The notes under the pieces were generated by a model. That model worked only from the letters and a program-made list of their open reading frames with translations. It was not told the origin of the DNA and searched no databases. A DNA stretch of 64,000 bases from Bartonella sp. MM73XJBT.G (lineage in GTDB: Bacteria > Pseudomonadota > Alphaproteobacteria > Rhizobiales > Rhizobiaceae): positions 99,863-163,862 of the forward strand of contig NZ_JAQISW010000004.1 in NCBI RefSeq assembly GCF_028618435.1, given 5' to 3'. The translations under genes and the position numbers were made by a program. This document shows, one piece after another, positions 40,166-51,443 of the stretch. Every line of letters begins with the position of its first letter. The stretch's first letter is position 1.

Positions 40166-40402
40166 CTATTCTTTTTGTATTTTTAACAATTGCTTGAGAT
40201 GTGGGTTGCATTCAAGTTCACGGCGATAGGAAATTTCACAACTAGCATATGCCTCTTGACGGTGATGATTCCAATATTTTAAGTCATCTATAGGGATTTT
40301 TTGCCCACTAACGGCACAAATGGTATAGGTTCCATATTCCACAATGTCATATCCATTATTAGAATAACGGACTTTTGCTTCGCGTTCACCATTGGAAAAC
40401 AT
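40166..40402 (-). CDS. DUF2093 protein
   Basis: 78 aa. It fits the small alphaproteobacterial DUF2093 family: A-K-V-R-Y near 9-13, G-x-Y-V/T-x-C-A-V-S-G near 24-33, and I-P-I-D-D-L-K-Y-W-N near 36-45. The single pair of Cys plus His residues could bind metal, but this is speculation. Ribosome site AAGGA lies 7 bases before the ATG. It lies next to mutL on the same strand, as in other Hyphomicrobiales. Confidence 0.82.
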   Translation of the reverse strand: MFSNGEREAKVRYSNNGYDIVEYGTYTICAVSGQKIPIDDLKYWNHHRQEAYASCEISYRRELECNPHLKQLLKIQKE

Positions 40403-40509
40403 TTTAGTTCCTTTTTATTTGACAGTATTATTCAAAAAAGTGCCATAAGATATATTATAAAGTCGAGAGTTAATTTAAAAATATTTTTCTTGTCAAAATG
40501 GTTAAGCGT

Positions 40510-42360
40510 TTATTTTCTGCCAAAAAGCCGTTCTATATCTGCTAATTTAAGTTCAATATAAGTAGGGCGTCCATGATTACATGTACTTGTATTGGGTGTT
40601 GCCTCCATTTGTCGTAACAATGTGTTCATTTCTTCGGGACGTAAAAGGCGCCCTGACCGTATTGAGCCGTGACAAGCCATCGTTGCTGCAACATAATCAA
40701 GCATTGCTTTTAAATTGTTTGTTGTATCATACTCAGCGGCTTCATCTGCGAGATCTTTAATAAGGGCTTGCACGTTGATCTCTCCTAACATAGAAGGTGT
40801 TTCGCGTACAAGAATTGCACCTGCTCCAAATGGTTCTATTCCTAATCCAAATTTTTGCAAAGCATCTTTGTGCGTTAAGAGGCATGTTGCATCCTCTTCA
40901 GAGAGTTCTACAATTTCAGGAATCAGTAATAATTGTGAAGGAAGTGGTTTGGTATAAAGGGCATTTTTAAGTGCTTCATAAACCAATCGTTCGTGTGCAG
41001 CATGTTGATCGACAATGATCAAACTATCTTGAGTTTGAGCGATAATATAGTTTTTATGGATTTGTGCTCTGGCCGCACCTAGAGGATAAGATAACTCTTC
41101 TGATGAAGGTATAGCGCTTGGGTAGGTAGCAGCACTTGGTGTATTTAAGGACTCCATAATAGGCGTGGCATCTTCTTTTAAACCAAAAGAGTTAGTACTA
41201 TCCAATGGTTTGTGAACCATTGAGGCGACGGCAAAATGATGAGACTGCGGACTATAAGAAGAGGATTGGTGAGCGTTTTTTAAATTGCTCAGTGATTGTT
41301 GTATCAACGGCTTTTGTGTTTGAAAAGCTGTAAGCATTGCTTCAGAACGAGTTGAAGTCGGGCGAATACCAGATTGCTGCAATGCTTCACGAATGGCTCC
41401 AACGATTAAACCACGAATTAATCCTGGGTCACGGAATCTCACATCAGCTTTGGCTGGATGAACATTAACATCGACTTCAGTAGGAGGAAGATCAATAAAA
41501 AGAATAGCGACAGGATAACGATCCCGTGTCATGACATCAGCGTAAGCACCTCTAATTGCTCCCCATAGAAATTTATCACGCACCGGACGTCCATTAACAT
41601 AAGCAAATTGATGAAGGCTATTATTTCGGTTGAAAGATGGCAAACAAGCAAACCCCGTTAAGCGCACGGATTCGCGTTCAGCATTCAGTGCAATACTGTT
41701 AGGGGCAAATTCTTTTCCCATAATTTGGGTAATACGTTGTAATTGTCCTTGAGTATTATTTTCTGTCGCGAACAGTTCCATAGATGTTCTGTCTGTTCCT
41801 GAAAGAGAAAAACGGATATGTGGGAATGCGATAGCAATTCGCTTAATCATATCACTAATAGCATTTGTTTCAGCTCGATCAGTTTTCATAAATTTTAACC
41901 GTGCAGGTGTGACAAAGAAAAGGTCTCGAACTTCAACAATTGTTCCCAGATTTGCAGCAGCTGGTTTGGGTCCTATAATTTTTCCTGCAGTCACGGAAAT
42001 TTCAGCAGCATTCTCAGCCTCTTTTGTCCGTGAAATGAGTTTGAGCTTAGCAACAGAACCAATAGAAGGGAGGGCTTCTCCTCTAAATCCAAGGAAACAG
42101 ATATTGTGTACGTCATCGGTAATCTTTGAGGTACAATGGCGAGAAACGGCTAAAGTTAACTGATCAGCAGAAATCCCACAACCATTATCACTTACCTTTA
42201 TAAAATTTTTTCCACCATTTGCTGTAATAATTTCAATACGTGTTGCACCGGCATCAATAGCATTTTCAACAAGTTCTTTGACAACATTTGCCGGTCGTTC
42301 AATAACTTCACCAGCGGCGATTTGGTTAATAATATTTTCGCTAAGATGGCGTATAATCAT
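40510..42360 (-). CDS. mutL: DNA mismatch repair protein MutL
   Basis: Couples MutS mismatch recognition to strand removal. 616 aa. GHKL ATPase motifs are at the N-terminus: [11 protein letters not shown] near 29-39, DNGCGIS near 57-63, [10 protein letters not shown] near 92-101. The C-terminal domain has the endonuclease motif [12 protein letters not shown] (D-Q-H-A-x2-E-x4-E) near 450 and C-N-H-G-R-P-T near 600. It should therefore nick DNA itself, consistent with the absence of MutH in this class. A low-complexity Ser/Gln/His-rich linker separates the halves. Confidence 0.96.
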   Translation of the reverse strand: MIIRHLSENIINQIAAGEVIERPANVVKELVENAIDAGATRIEIITANGGKNFIKVSDNGCGISADQLTLAVSRHCTSKITDDVHNICFLGFRGEALPSIGSVAKLKLISRTKEAENAAEISVTAGKIIGPKPAAANLGTIVEVRDLFFVTPARLKFMKTDRAETNAISDMIKRIAIAFPHIRFSLSGTDRTSMELFATENNTQGQLQRITQIMGKEFAPNSIALNAERESVRLTGFACLPSFNRNNSLHQFAYVNGRPVRDKFLWGAIRGAYADVMTRDRYPVAILFIDLPPTEVDVNVHPAKADVRFRDPGLIRGLIVGAIREALQQSGIRPTSTRSEAMLTAFQTQKPLIQQSLSNLKNAHQSSSYSPQSHHFAVASMVHKPLDSTNSFGLKEDATPIMESLNTPSAATYPSAIPSSEELSYPLGAARAQIHKNYIIAQTQDSLIIVDQHAAHERLVYEALKNALYTKPLPSQLLLIPEIVELSEEDATCLLTHKDALQKFGLGIEPFGAGAILVRETPSMLGEINVQALIKDLADEAAEYDTTNNLKAMLDYVAATMACHGSIRSGRLLRPEEMNTLLRQMEATPNTSTCNHGRPTYIELKLADIERLFGRK

Positions 42361-42632
42361 ATAAATTCTAACAGGACTCTTAAGGAGGTTATAGAAATTT
42401 ATGATAACATCATTTGTGTAACATTCAAGAATGAGAAAATATAAGATGTATTATTTCTACATGCTTCTTATTTTTTCGATAGCGTATTATACTAAATGTT
42501 TTTCATTGTTCGAAATATCAACAAATTACTTGGAAAAAATAGAAAAAATAATTTTTATCATCCTAAAATAACTTGCACCAATTTATCATCTAAGTCAAAA
42601 AAGAAACAGTGTAAAAAGGGAAGGGAACATAT

Positions 42633-43721
42633 ATGGTGCGTCTAAGCGGTATTTTAGCAGATAGAGATATACAAGCTTTGATTGATAATAACTTTCTGAA
42701 AGCGTACAGTCCGTTTGATAGATCTCAAATACAACCAGCAAGCCTTGATCTTCGTTTAGGGGAGAAAGCTTATCGTATACGTGCTTCCTTTATGCCGGGC
42801 CTTGAGGCAAAGGTTTTGGATAAGCTTGAACGGTTAAAGTTGCATGAGTTTGATTTACGAGATGGAGCTGTTTTGGAAACTGGGTGTGTTTATATTGTTC
42901 CGCTTTTGGAAAGTTTGGCTTTACCAGAATTTTTATCTGCTATTGCTAATCCCAAAAGCTCTACGGGACGATTAGATATTTTTACACGGGTCATCACGGA
43001 TAATGCTCAAGAGTTTGATAAAATTTGTGCTGGTTATCATGGTCCGCTTTATCTGGAAATTAGCCCACGAACATTTCCGATTTTGGTGCGTACTGGCTCG
43101 CATTTATCACAGCTTCGATTTAGAAAAGGACAAAGTTATTTAAATGAAACTGAGCTGTATGCTTTGCAAAGGCAAGAAACGCTGATATCGGATGATCTTC
43201 CTAATATTAGTGCTGGAGGTATTGGACTTTCTATTAATTTAAAAGGAGACAAAAACGGGCTTATAGGCTATCGTGGTAAACATCATACAAGTGTTATTGA
43301 TATTGATAAACGTGCTGATGCCCACATTTTAGATTTTTGGGAGCCTCTTTTTGATCGTGGTCAAAGGGAGCTGGTTCTTGATCCTGATGAGTTTTATATT
43401 TTAGTCTCACGAGAGTTTGTTCATGTGCCTCCGCTTTATGCCGCAGAAATGACCCCTTTTGATCCCTTAGTGGGTGAGTTTAGGGTGCATTATGCAGGCT
43501 TTTTTGATCCAGGGTTTGGGCATATGGAAGCGGGCGGTAAAGGAGCAAGAGCGGTTTTAGAAGTGCGGAGCCATGAAGTTCCTTTTATCTTAGAGCATGG
43601 TCAAATTATTGGTCGTTTGGTCTATGAACATATGCTTAGTCGACCATCAGCTCTTTATGGGCATGATGTTGGGTCACATTATCAAGCACAGGGTTTAAAG
43701 TTGTCTAAGCATTTTAAATGA
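42633..43721 (+). CDS. Long-form 2'-deoxycytidine 5'-triphosphate deaminase
   Basis: 362 aa, about twice the E. coli Dcd, matching the alphaproteobacterial double-domain dCTP deaminase family. It deaminates dCTP to dUTP for thymidylate supply. Features are QIQPASLDLRLGEKAYRI near 31-48, IANPKSSTGRLDIFTRVITD near 106-125 and, in the second half, HYAGFFDPGFGHMEAGGKGARAVLEVRS with the deaminase-type G-x-x-D-P-G-x. A GGGAAGGG ribosome site is upstream. It is a monocistronic core gene divergent from mutL. Confidence 0.88.
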   Translation: MVRLSGILADRDIQALIDNNFLKAYSPFDRSQIQPASLDLRLGEKAYRIRASFMPGLEAKVLDKLERLKLHEFDLRDGAVLETGCVYIVPLLESLALPEFLSAIANPKSSTGRLDIFTRVITDNAQEFDKICAGYHGPLYLEISPRTFPILVRTGSHLSQLRFRKGQSYLNETELYALQRQETLISDDLPNISAGGIGLSINLKGDKNGLIGYRGKHHTSVIDIDKRADAHILDFWEPLFDRGQRELVLDPDEFYILVSREFVHVPPLYAAEMTPFDPLVGEFRVHYAGFFDPGFGHMEAGGKGARAVLEVRSHEVPFILEHGQIIGRLVYEHMLSRPSALYGHDVGSHYQAQGLKLSKHFK

Positions 43722-44796
43722 GTTTAAAGTAGAGAATTTTGATAAAATATATGCAGGAAATGTATTTTAAGTAAGAAAATGTTGCTCTTCACAAAACCGG
43801 TACTAAGCATTCTATTTTCAATTTTAAAAGTTATAATAATTGCTCTTTCGTTTTAGAGGATATCAGAAGCACTTTTACTTCTTTTTTTAACGTTTTTTAT
43901 TCATGAGAGCTTCGTTTATGATAAAAAAAACAATAGTTTTAATTCTTACTCAATATATCATGCATAATTATGATAATAAATCGACCAGTTAATAAAATTC
44001 GATATAACAATAATGTATTCTGCTTTTAAAACAGATATGAAAAAATTAGATGCTTCTATTAATTTAATTTTTCTAAAGCTTACATATTTTATTCCGTATA
44101 AAACTGATCATTAAGAGCTAATAAATAATTTTTACTACAATTCAGTAATGTTTTTTAATGAAGAATGTTCTAAATTTAGGAATTCATTTATAGTTATTGT
44201 CAGGGAGTTATTAGAGAGGAGTATCTTTTATTCCTATGAAGCTTAAATTCTTTATATTCTATATGAATGAGACACTGTTAAAATTTTATGAACAAGTAAC
44301 AGGTCTGATTTTTAAATATTGATATGAGGAATTTTTTTGATGTACGTTACAGCTTTCTTTTAAAGTATTCATAAATATTTTTTTAGCTTTTTGGGGGAGA
44401 AAATTATAGCTTATACTTAATGAGTATAGATTTCATCTTCTTATAAAAGACACTATAAAAAATCTTTGGAGGGAGAAACAAATTCAAATCATACCAAATC
44501 AACGGGAGAAGCAATCATTTTCGAAGAGATACTTATTTACAGGAAATATAGAACTTCAATTGCACATGAACAATGCATGAATGAGTATATTATTGATCCT
44601 ATTCCATACTGTGAGGTTTAAAATTTGGGATAGAGAAAGAAAGGCGTTGTTTTTATCAATGAGTTTTTTTAGAAAGTTGCAATCTTTTTCACCTCTATCT
44701 ATTCAATAGAGCGTTTTAGGAAGATATCAAATAGGAGATACTGGGGCTCTTATATTTTTTAGGATGTCTTTTCATTTAGGAACAATGGTGCCGTCA
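43722..44796. other. Gene-free spacer before lldD
   Basis: About 1.07 kb, very AT-rich, with stops in all frames. No supported element seen. Confidence 0.5.
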
Positions 44797-45948
44797 ATGA
44801 TTATTTCTTCAACATTTGATTATCGCAAAGCTGCAAAGCGTCGTCTTCCTCCCTTTCTTTTTCACTATATTGATGGTGGAGCTTATGCTGAAGAAACGAT
44901 GCGACATAATTGTACAGATCTTCAAGCACTTGCACTACGTCAAAGGATTCTAAGGCAAGTTGGTACTGTTGATCTTTCAGTCAGACTTTTTGATCAGACA
45001 CTCAATTTACCGGTTGTTCTTGCTCCTGTTGGGCTAACGGGCATGTATGCACGTCGTGGAGAGGTACAAGCTGCGCGTGCCGCAGCGGCAAAAGGGATTC
45101 CTTTTACTCTATCCTCTGTTTCAGTTTGTTCCATTGCGGAGGTGCAGGAAGCTGTTGGAGGTGCATTTTGGTTTCAACTTTATGTTCTCAAAGATCGTGG
45201 ATTCATGCGTGATGCATTAGAGCGCGCTTGGTTAGCTGGTGTACGCACGTTGGTTTTTACAGTTGATATGCCAGTTCCTGGTGCACGTTATCGTGATGCG
45301 CATTCGGGGATGTCTGGTCCTTATGCTGGATTACGTCGTTTTTTACAAGCGTTTACTCATCCATATTGGGCTTGGAACGTTGGTGTTATGGGGCGCCCCC
45401 ATGATCTTGGAAATGTCTCCACTTATCTCAAAAAGAAAATTGCATTGGATGATTACGTTGGTTGGCTTGGTGCAAATTTTGATTCATCAATTAGTTGGCA
45501 TGATTTACAATGGATTCGCGATTTTTGGAAAGGAAAAATGATTTTGAAAGGTATTCTTGATCCAGAAGATGCACGAGAAGCAGTACAATCTGGTGCTGAT
45601 GGAATTGTTGTTTCCAATCATGGTGGACGCCAACTCGATGGTGTCTTATCAACGGCACGAGCATTGCCCGCAATTGCAGATGCTGTAAAGAGTGATTTAG
45701 TTATTTTAGTGGATTCTGGTGTGCGCTCTGGTCTTGATGTTGTACGCATGATCGCACAAGGTGCAGATGCTGTTATGATTGGTCGTGCTTTTGTTTATGC
45801 ACTTGCAGCAGCAGGCGAGAAAGGTGTCACTCACCTGCTTGATCTTTTTGCCAATGAAATGCGGGTAGCTATGACACTGACCGGTACTCAGACAATCAAA
45901 GAGATTACGCACAAAAGTTTAGTGAATACAGATGTTTTTAAGCAATGA
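44797..45948 (+). CDS. lldD: L-lactate dehydrogenase (quinone/cytochrome-linked)
   Basis: FMN-dependent membrane-associated oxidation of L-lactate to pyruvate. 383 aa from ATG 44797, chosen because it starts [15 protein letters not shown], aligning with E. coli LldD (MIISAASDYRAAA); the open frame extends 11 codons further upstream without a better ribosome site. Catalytic [10 protein letters not shown] starts near residue 274 (His276), and [15 protein letters not shown] and [12 protein letters not shown] complete the FMN site. No lactate permease or lldR regulator adjoins it. Confidence 0.93.
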   Translation: MIISSTFDYRKAAKRRLPPFLFHYIDGGAYAEETMRHNCTDLQALALRQRILRQVGTVDLSVRLFDQTLNLPVVLAPVGLTGMYARRGEVQAARAAAAKGIPFTLSSVSVCSIAEVQEAVGGAFWFQLYVLKDRGFMRDALERAWLAGVRTLVFTVDMPVPGARYRDAHSGMSGPYAGLRRFLQAFTHPYWAWNVGVMGRPHDLGNVSTYLKKKIALDDYVGWLGANFDSSISWHDLQWIRDFWKGKMILKGILDPEDAREAVQSGADGIVVSNHGGRQLDGVLSTARALPAIADAVKSDLVILVDSGVRSGLDVVRMIAQGADAVMIGRAFVYALAAAGEKGVTHLLDLFANEMRVAMTLTGTQTIKEITHKSLVNTDVFKQ

Positions 45949-46153
45949 AAGTTATGTTTTTATACTGCTTTTAGAAAAAGAAAATTTTTATAAAAGAGCA
46001 TCATTATATATTTAAAGATATGTTGATAGCTAACGTTAAAGAAAAAGGTCAAAAATCTCTTCTATAAAATGACAATAAATACCCAATGACTATAATAATA
46101 GTAAAAAAGTACAAATAACACTTCATAAAATATTCACTTTGTTAAAACGCATT

Positions 46154-46240
46154 CTAAGGATAAAAAGGAACAAGCGCTGCGAGCAAAGGAATAACAACTG
46201 TTGATATAGAAAAAATAGATATAAATAATGCTGTGAGCAT
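46154..46240 (-). CDS. Candidate 28-residue hydrophobic peptide
   Basis: A minus-strand ORF of 28 codons: MLTALFISIFSISTVVIPLL followed by AALVPFYP. It would form one transmembrane helix with no charged residue. What supports it is an excellent AGGAGAGGA ribosome site 4 bases before the ATG in otherwise decayed AT-rich DNA. It is not one of the small membrane subunits I can name (KdpF, CydX, CcoQ) by sequence. It could be a type I toxin-like peptide, a leader peptide or chance. Confidence 0.45.
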   Translation of the reverse strand: MLTALFISIFSISTVVIPLLAALVPFYP

Positions 46241-46564
46241 TTTTCCTCTCCTATTTATAAAAAACATAATACACTATATTTATTTAATATAAAATTAAAC
46301 ACATATAGTTTATAACTAATTTTAATTAAAAATCAAAGTGTATTATTTAATAATATATAAATTATCGTAAAAAATAAAGATATATTCTATAACATCTATA
46401 TTATTTATGCTGATATTAATGAATAATATATTATATAGACATGGTATTGTTTTTATAAAATATATTTTTAAATAATAAAAATGCAATATAGTCTCTTAAA
46501 AAAACCATTCACTAGCAAGCAAGAAAATGCAATTTAATGTGCTTATCAGTCTCTTTTTTGTATC
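46241..46564. other. Extremely AT-rich spacer
   Basis: About 320 bases made almost entirely of A and T, possibly holding the promoter of the 28-residue peptide on the minus strand. No other structure was recognised. Confidence 0.4.
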
Positions 46565-47240
46565 TTATGTCATTGCTAACATAGTTTTCATTATACCTTC
46601 TTGACTTATTTTATAACTTGCCAAAACAATCCCCCATTGGCTTTCATTATAGATTGCTTCATCCGGTATTCCTAACGATACAAATTTGCATGCAATGCTA
46701 TATTTCATAAGTAATCTCGTAATTGCTTCTCCAAGTTCCCCATGAATGGCTATGCTCTTCGTAAACAATGATAGATTTGTGAGATTTACAGAGTTTTAAT
46801 ACAAATGCAATCATCTAAAGATTGGATTGTTGTTACACTTACAACTGTTGGTATAATTTCATATTTTTTGATTTCTGCGATAGCATCAAAACAAATCTGA
46901 ACAGCTCTACCATTTGCAAATAAGAGAATATCTTTTCCTTTTTTGATAACAGAATCTTTGCTAATATCGATTTTTGCAGCATTACTTAAAACATTATTAT
47001 GAATATTTTTAATAGTGTGCTTGCTGACCTATATAAATGGGAGCGGGATTACTAAGAGTAGAAAGAATTGCGATTTTCATTTGATCGAATGATGACGACG
47101 TAAATAATTGGATAATACTTACTTTATCATTAAATAAAAAAGAAAAGTTTTTCTCTCTTTTAAATAGAGAGTGGGTTACTAGTAACAGAGGTAGTTTGTA
47201 AGCAACTTGTTCGATGTAAGACAATTTAACATCGCGGCTA
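46565..47240 (-). pseudogene. Decayed transketolase-like C-terminal subunit
   Basis: Three consecutive minus-strand pieces in different frames read as one transketolase pyrimidine-binding plus C-terminal domain. 47224-47009 gives Y-K-L-P-L-L-L-V-T-H..F-D-Q-M-K-I-A-I-L-S-T-L..P-A-P-I-Y-I-G. Next, 47000-46790 gives KKGKDILLFANGRAVQICFDAI. After that K-S-H-K-S-I-I-V-Y-E-E-H-S shifts frame into H-G-E-L-G-E-A-I-T..F-V-S-L-G-I-P-D-E-A. The order matches half-size transketolase partners; the N-terminal thiamine-binding subunit is not seen. At least two frameshifts and an upstream loss make it non-functional. Confidence 0.75.
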
Positions 47241-48349
47241 TTTTATTATCATTTTAAGTCGTGAAAAGATGGCTACGATAGATAAAAAATATAAAAAATG
47301 ATTGGATATATTTTACAATAAAAAACTACACTTCTGTTAGTTGCATACCAGCTGCTGATATTGGTGACAAAAAATTTGACAAAAACAATCATCAAAATTT
47401 ATTAGAGGATGTTTTTCATAGCATATACATAAAACCTCGGAGTATTTTCTTTAGACAGAAATTTATTCTATTCGCTGAAATCGGCAAAAATCTCTCAAGT
47501 AATGCTGTGAACTTTTGGGAGGATATTACAATGTTATGATTGTCCTTTTATGAAAACGGTTAGCGTTTCAAATGAGCTGCTGTGAATTGTTTCAACGCTT
47601 AATAAAGTAAGATCCAGAAGTTTTTACGGATTTAGAAGGGTACAAAAGGTTTTATCGTTACAAGCGTATGAGTGAGAAGATAACCAATCTCATATGATGA
47701 GAATTGAAATCCGTTGTCGCGCTCGGTTTAATTTTTTCCAATTTGAAGGTATACTAAAACTTATTGACGCCCCTTTAGCAAGTGTTCACATTGAACATTT
47801 AAGTTGGTCTGTTTCTATTGTACGTTTTAGACGTCAGAATACCTTGTTTTTTGGCTCACCTTATTGTGGTATTGAAGGTTATTATGGAAAGGATTTGTGT
47901 CAGCTGAAGAATTATCAGATTATGGCATGGCTTTTTCATAAAGAAAAGGAACGTACCTTTTGTCTTTAAATAATATGCTAGAAGTTTTAAAAACTTTTAG
48001 TTAACTTCATAAAAGAGATTATACCACCTATATAGATTGCTCTTAAAATAATACAATTGTTATTAACGAATGGGGCATTACCAATTTTGATTTCTATAAC
48101 AAAGAAACAATATGCATTAAAGTTTTTTAATTTCGAAGGTCTGTTGAGAATTCTTCCAGAATCTTTTGAAAAAAGTAAATTGATAGAAGGTGTTGTATCA
48201 AAATAGAGAAATTTTTCTAGCAAGCTACGAGTAACTTTAAAAATATATTAAATATAAAAAATGCTACAATGTATTAACAGAGAGAGCTTTAGAAATGAGA
48301 ATAAAAGTGAATAAAGAGGTACAAGTATACATTTCTACTTATCTTTTAT
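47241..48349. other. Decayed spacer with unrecognised open stretches
   Basis: The open stretch 47694-47969 (+) could encode a 91-aa basic protein starting MMRIEIRCRARF, and 47987-48223 (-) a 78-aa one containing ILNRPSKLKNFNAY. Neither has a good ribosome site or recognisable family, and both look like relics. No repeats were identified. Confidence 0.35.
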
Positions 48350-48710
48350 AATTCACTAAAAATAAGAATTAAAGCAAAATTTTATATCAAAAATTAAAGG
48401 AATTCTAAAGGACGGCCCCAAAAAGGCGAACGAGTAATGCGTGAAAAGGTAGATAAGAAAGTAAATTAGAAGAGTGTTTTGTAGATTGACCAGCAGCATT
48501 CGTAAAGGTTTTCCCTCAAGATAGATATTATGATGGAGCAGGGAGGATGAATGTTTGAAAAAATAATATGTGTCCTTGGTTATTTCATTATACACATAAC
48601 GATAAGCGTTATGAAATGGAGTTTGATTTTATCACAAGACTTTCTTTAAAAGAGGACAAGAACTTGCAAGACATCAGAATAATATTTTCAAAGAAGGTAA
48701 TGATCTTATT
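48350..48710 (+). pseudogene. Relic of a tyrosine-integrase 5' region (duplicate of 59.7 kb integrase)
   Basis: The DNA follows the start of the intact integrase at 59.65-60.0 kb. Shared blocks include CCCAAAAAGG(T)GGACGAG, CAGCATTCGTAAAGG, ATATTATGATGGAGCAGGG, AAGCGTTATGAAATGG, CTTTCTTTAAAAGA and GAACTTGCAAGA, in the same order. Several indels and stops break the frame and the catalytic half is missing. Confidence 0.8.
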
Positions 48711-49066
48711 GTTTTTTTAGGCTTATACAGATTTTTAGAGATAACTCTTGCTGAAGACAACTTTTTATATCATCAGATCTTTGAAGGACAATTACAGGGC
48801 AATTCACAGCATATTTTCTTCTCTTGTTTTGATAAGATATCCCTAGAATACATCGACATACTCAATCATTTTACGCAAATATAATCCGTAGAATCCTTTG
48901 GTTTTAAGTCAAACACTCTCTTGTCACTCCAATAAAATCAAATAGACCACACAAAATGTTTTAGCCCTTTAAGAGCTTTCTGCTTTTAATTTGAATGGAC
49001 TCATCTCTTTCAAATTTTCTCATTAATTAATGTTTCAGAGAAATTGTATTTTTATCACTTCACTTT
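48711..49066. other. Spacer between integrase relic and lysis cassette
   Basis: About 350 bases with no gene. Unlike the second module, the small membrane-protein gene after Rz1 is lost here: the corresponding ATG (near 49051) opens only an 11-codon frame. Confidence 0.45.
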
Positions 49067-49270
49067 TCATGTATGTTTCCACCCACATAGACGCTCACCT
49101 TGTTCGTTATGTTTTAGGATATCTCTTGCCAAATTCGGACTAATGGCATTGATGTCTTGTCTATTCAAATAAATTGGCAACCACCCAACACAAGAAGTTC
49201 GTTCATTTGTCGCGCAACCAGTTAGAAAGCTTATTGCGCACATCAGCATCACTTTTCTTGTTAATTTCAT
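49067..49270 (-). CDS. Phage Rz1-like outer-membrane spanin lipoprotein (module 1)
   Basis: 67-aa lipoprotein. Signal MKLTRKVMLMCAISFLTGC with lipobox LTGC, Cys near 19. Its 5' third overlaps the 3' end of the Rz-like gene in another frame, the classic Rz/Rz1 nesting of phages. Spanins fuse inner and outer membranes after the endolysin has cut the wall. The mature part (SCVGWLPIYLNRQDINAIS) is nearly the same as the module 2 copy at 62.1 kb. Confidence 0.75.
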   Translation of the reverse strand: MKLTRKVMLMCAISFLTGCATNERTSCVGWLPIYLNRQDINAISPNLARDILKHNEQGERLCGWKHT

Positions 49271-49430
49271 TTTCTACCTCAAGACGTGTTTTTGCTATAT
49301 TAAGAGCTTCCTTTGTTTGTTTTTGCTTCTCAACTCTTTTTCCAAGGAAAAAGGCTTTCACTAAAGCTATAGAAAAAGCTGCTATGATTGCTGATGTTGT
49401 CGTCAGATATTTTTTTATCCATAAGATCAT
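49203..49430 (-). CDS. Phage Rz-like inner-membrane spanin (module 1)
   Basis: 75 aa: an N-terminal transmembrane helix (residues ~8-28) followed by a charged coiled-coil-like helix (GKRVEKQKQTKEALNIAKTR). It overlaps the endolysin stop by 4 bases (ATGA) and encloses the Rz1-like start. The topology and the overlap identify it as an i-spanin; sequence similarity to lambda Rz is not evident. Confidence 0.72.
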   Translation of the reverse strand: MILWIKKYLTTTSAIIAAFSIALVKAFFLGKRVEKQKQTKEALNIAKTRLEVENEINKKSDADVRNKLSNWLRDK

Positions 49431-50089
49431 AAGCGGTGTTCCTGAAAACGTTTAGCAATATATATCATAGCTGTACAAGCAGCTAAAACCATAATGCCTG
49501 CTAAAGCCCACTGGACAGGACCATTTCCTGCAAAAAGCCCCCCAAGCCCTGAAAAAGATCCTATAATTGGTGCAAGAGCTTCTATTTTGCAAATCCCTGT
49601 TACACCTTCTGATTCTACGACATGATAATTAGGGGCAACACGGGCTCCTTTTGCCCATAAACCCGCTTCGGCTGCTCGACGATTGACAAGACCTTGGATA
49701 CGTTTTCCACCTACTCTTGTCCATTTTTGCAATTCAGTTGGTATCGCGTCATATTCACTGTTATTAAGCTTTTTTAAAAGTGTAGATTTGTAAAAAGCGG
49801 TTATTCCTACATTATAGGAAAATGATACTAAAGCTGCGAATTGCTCATCATTTAAAAAAACGGTAACAGCCTTTTCAACAGCGGCTTCAAACTCTCTCAA
49901 ATCCTGACAAAGGATTTTTTCAGCTTCTTCTTCCGTAATTTGCATGTCTTTATGGACACTTGGAGCGCCAGCTGCAGTTGTATGCCCATAACCAATTGTC
50001 CATATTCCACCAGAATCCTCATAGGCTTTTAAACGTAACCCCTCCAATTGTTTAATCAGTGCAAGCCCTTCTGTTGATATTTTGCGCAT
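49427..50089 (-). CDS. Phage endolysin, GH24 lysozyme with C-terminal membrane segment (module 1)
   Basis: 220 aa from ATG 50089 (MRKISTEGLALIKQLEGLRL), preferred over an ATG 48 bases upstream because AGGATT precedes it and it gives the same length as the module 2 copy. The lysozyme domain covers ~1-150: catalytic Glu in QLEGLRLKAYED, Asp and the WTIGYGHT motif, as in T4-type lysozymes. A hydrophobic C-terminal segment (~190-212) ends in KRFQEHRL. It could anchor the enzyme in the inner membrane. It is first in the endolysin-Rz-Rz1 lysis unit. Confidence 0.9.
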   Translation of the reverse strand: MRKISTEGLALIKQLEGLRLKAYEDSGGIWTIGYGHTTAAGAPSVHKDMQITEEEAEKILCQDLREFEAAVEKAVTVFLNDEQFAALVSFSYNVGITAFYKSTLLKKLNNSEYDAIPTELQKWTRVGGKRIQGLVNRRAAEAGLWAKGARVAPNYHVVESEGVTGICKIEALAPIIGSFSGLGGLFAGNGPVQWALAGIMVLAACTAMIYIAKRFQEHRL

Positions 50090-51443
50090 TATTTTTAATC
50101 CTATAAAAAGCCTATATAAAGCAAGGCGTAAATTCAAAACTTACATCTATTCAATTTTAAAGCACAAAAAAGTGAAAGGGTTTAGTTGATACAAAACCAC
50201 CTTAATGAACTTTATTAAAAACCATATAATTTTTATTATAGAAAAATCGTCTTAATTAATTTCACTTTGTATTAATTAATTTCCTCTTAAGCCTAAATAC
50301 AATAATTTTTGTCAAACGAATTTATAACTTACAATCAGATATTTCACCTATAAATACATTGATCTAGAATAATTTAGAGCAAAATTACTTAAAAACTTCA
50401 ATACCTTTAACCAAAAATCTCTTTTCAAAAAAAGTAAGAAATATAATAATTAATGAAATAATAGGCATTAATCCTTAAATTATTTTATAATCCATAATCT
50501 ACTCCATGGAAACTTTTATAAAAACAAAAAGAGATATTACAATTAAATACTATCTACCTATAAACTATCTTAGAATCAATATATCGAATACATAACGTAT
50601 TATATATATTCAATCAAAAAAGCTATAGTTAATTTAAGTTTTCCTTCTTTTTTCTCTAACTTCTTAATTTACTTCAAAAATACCTTCATAAAGGATTTTG
50701 AAGAACCAGTTACGTGAATTTTTTTATAAATAAAATATATCTATATGAAAACATAATGGATATGTTATCTCTCTTATAGTCTATTCCTAAATGAAACAAT
50801 ATATTAGAGGAGCATATTCAATCTATAAATCAATGATATTTAATAATTTTTTAAAGAATATTGTACTGTAACAGACTTGAACGGTAGTTTTGGTTATGTA
50901 TTTTTTCATATGTGTAACGCTTTCAACTTCTTCATATGAAGCGTTTTGGTCAATGATATTATCTTGTCTAATGTTGTATTGGCTACGTTTCCAACAACAT
51001 TTTAAACCAATTAATCAAGCTGTTGAAATCTTTTTAGGTGCAATAACACAAGGGTTAAAAAAGATTTTTGTAAAAGTTTGAAGTTAGAAAGGGAATTGTT
51101 TCCTCTCAGCATTTTTAGCCATTTACATAACATAAAAAATACAAAGGTAACGAGATGCTTTGTGATAATGGTGATAGATATGTTTCACCCCATGAATTTG
51201 CACAGCTTTTTAGTGTCTCCACAAACAATACGTACTTGGAGGCTTCAAAGCGTTACTTCCAGAGTCATATAAGTAAGGTCTAGCAGTGAAATGGAGAAAA
51301 AAGAGCAGCTAGCCTTTACTCAAAAAAATACGGAGAAAATAACAACAAATTAAGTAAAATTATATAAGCCACAAGAGGTGGTCTTGAAACAGATAATTAA
51401 AGAGAAAATCTATATATTTCAATGCACTAAAAGCAAAAAACGG
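50090..51443. other. AT-rich spacer between lysis module 1 and tRNA-Thr
   Basis: About 1.35 kb. Two open stretches at 50890-51081 and around 51150-51273 give protein-like but unrecognised sequence (the latter includes MLCDNGDRYVSPHEFAQLF in one frame). They look like fragments of an older gene. No phage structural gene remains upstream of the endolysin. Confidence 0.4.

Noticed and set aside
47694..47969. 91-codon plus-strand ORF
   Set aside because: No ribosome site, no family resemblance, surrounded by decayed DNA; kept only as a note in the spacer entry.
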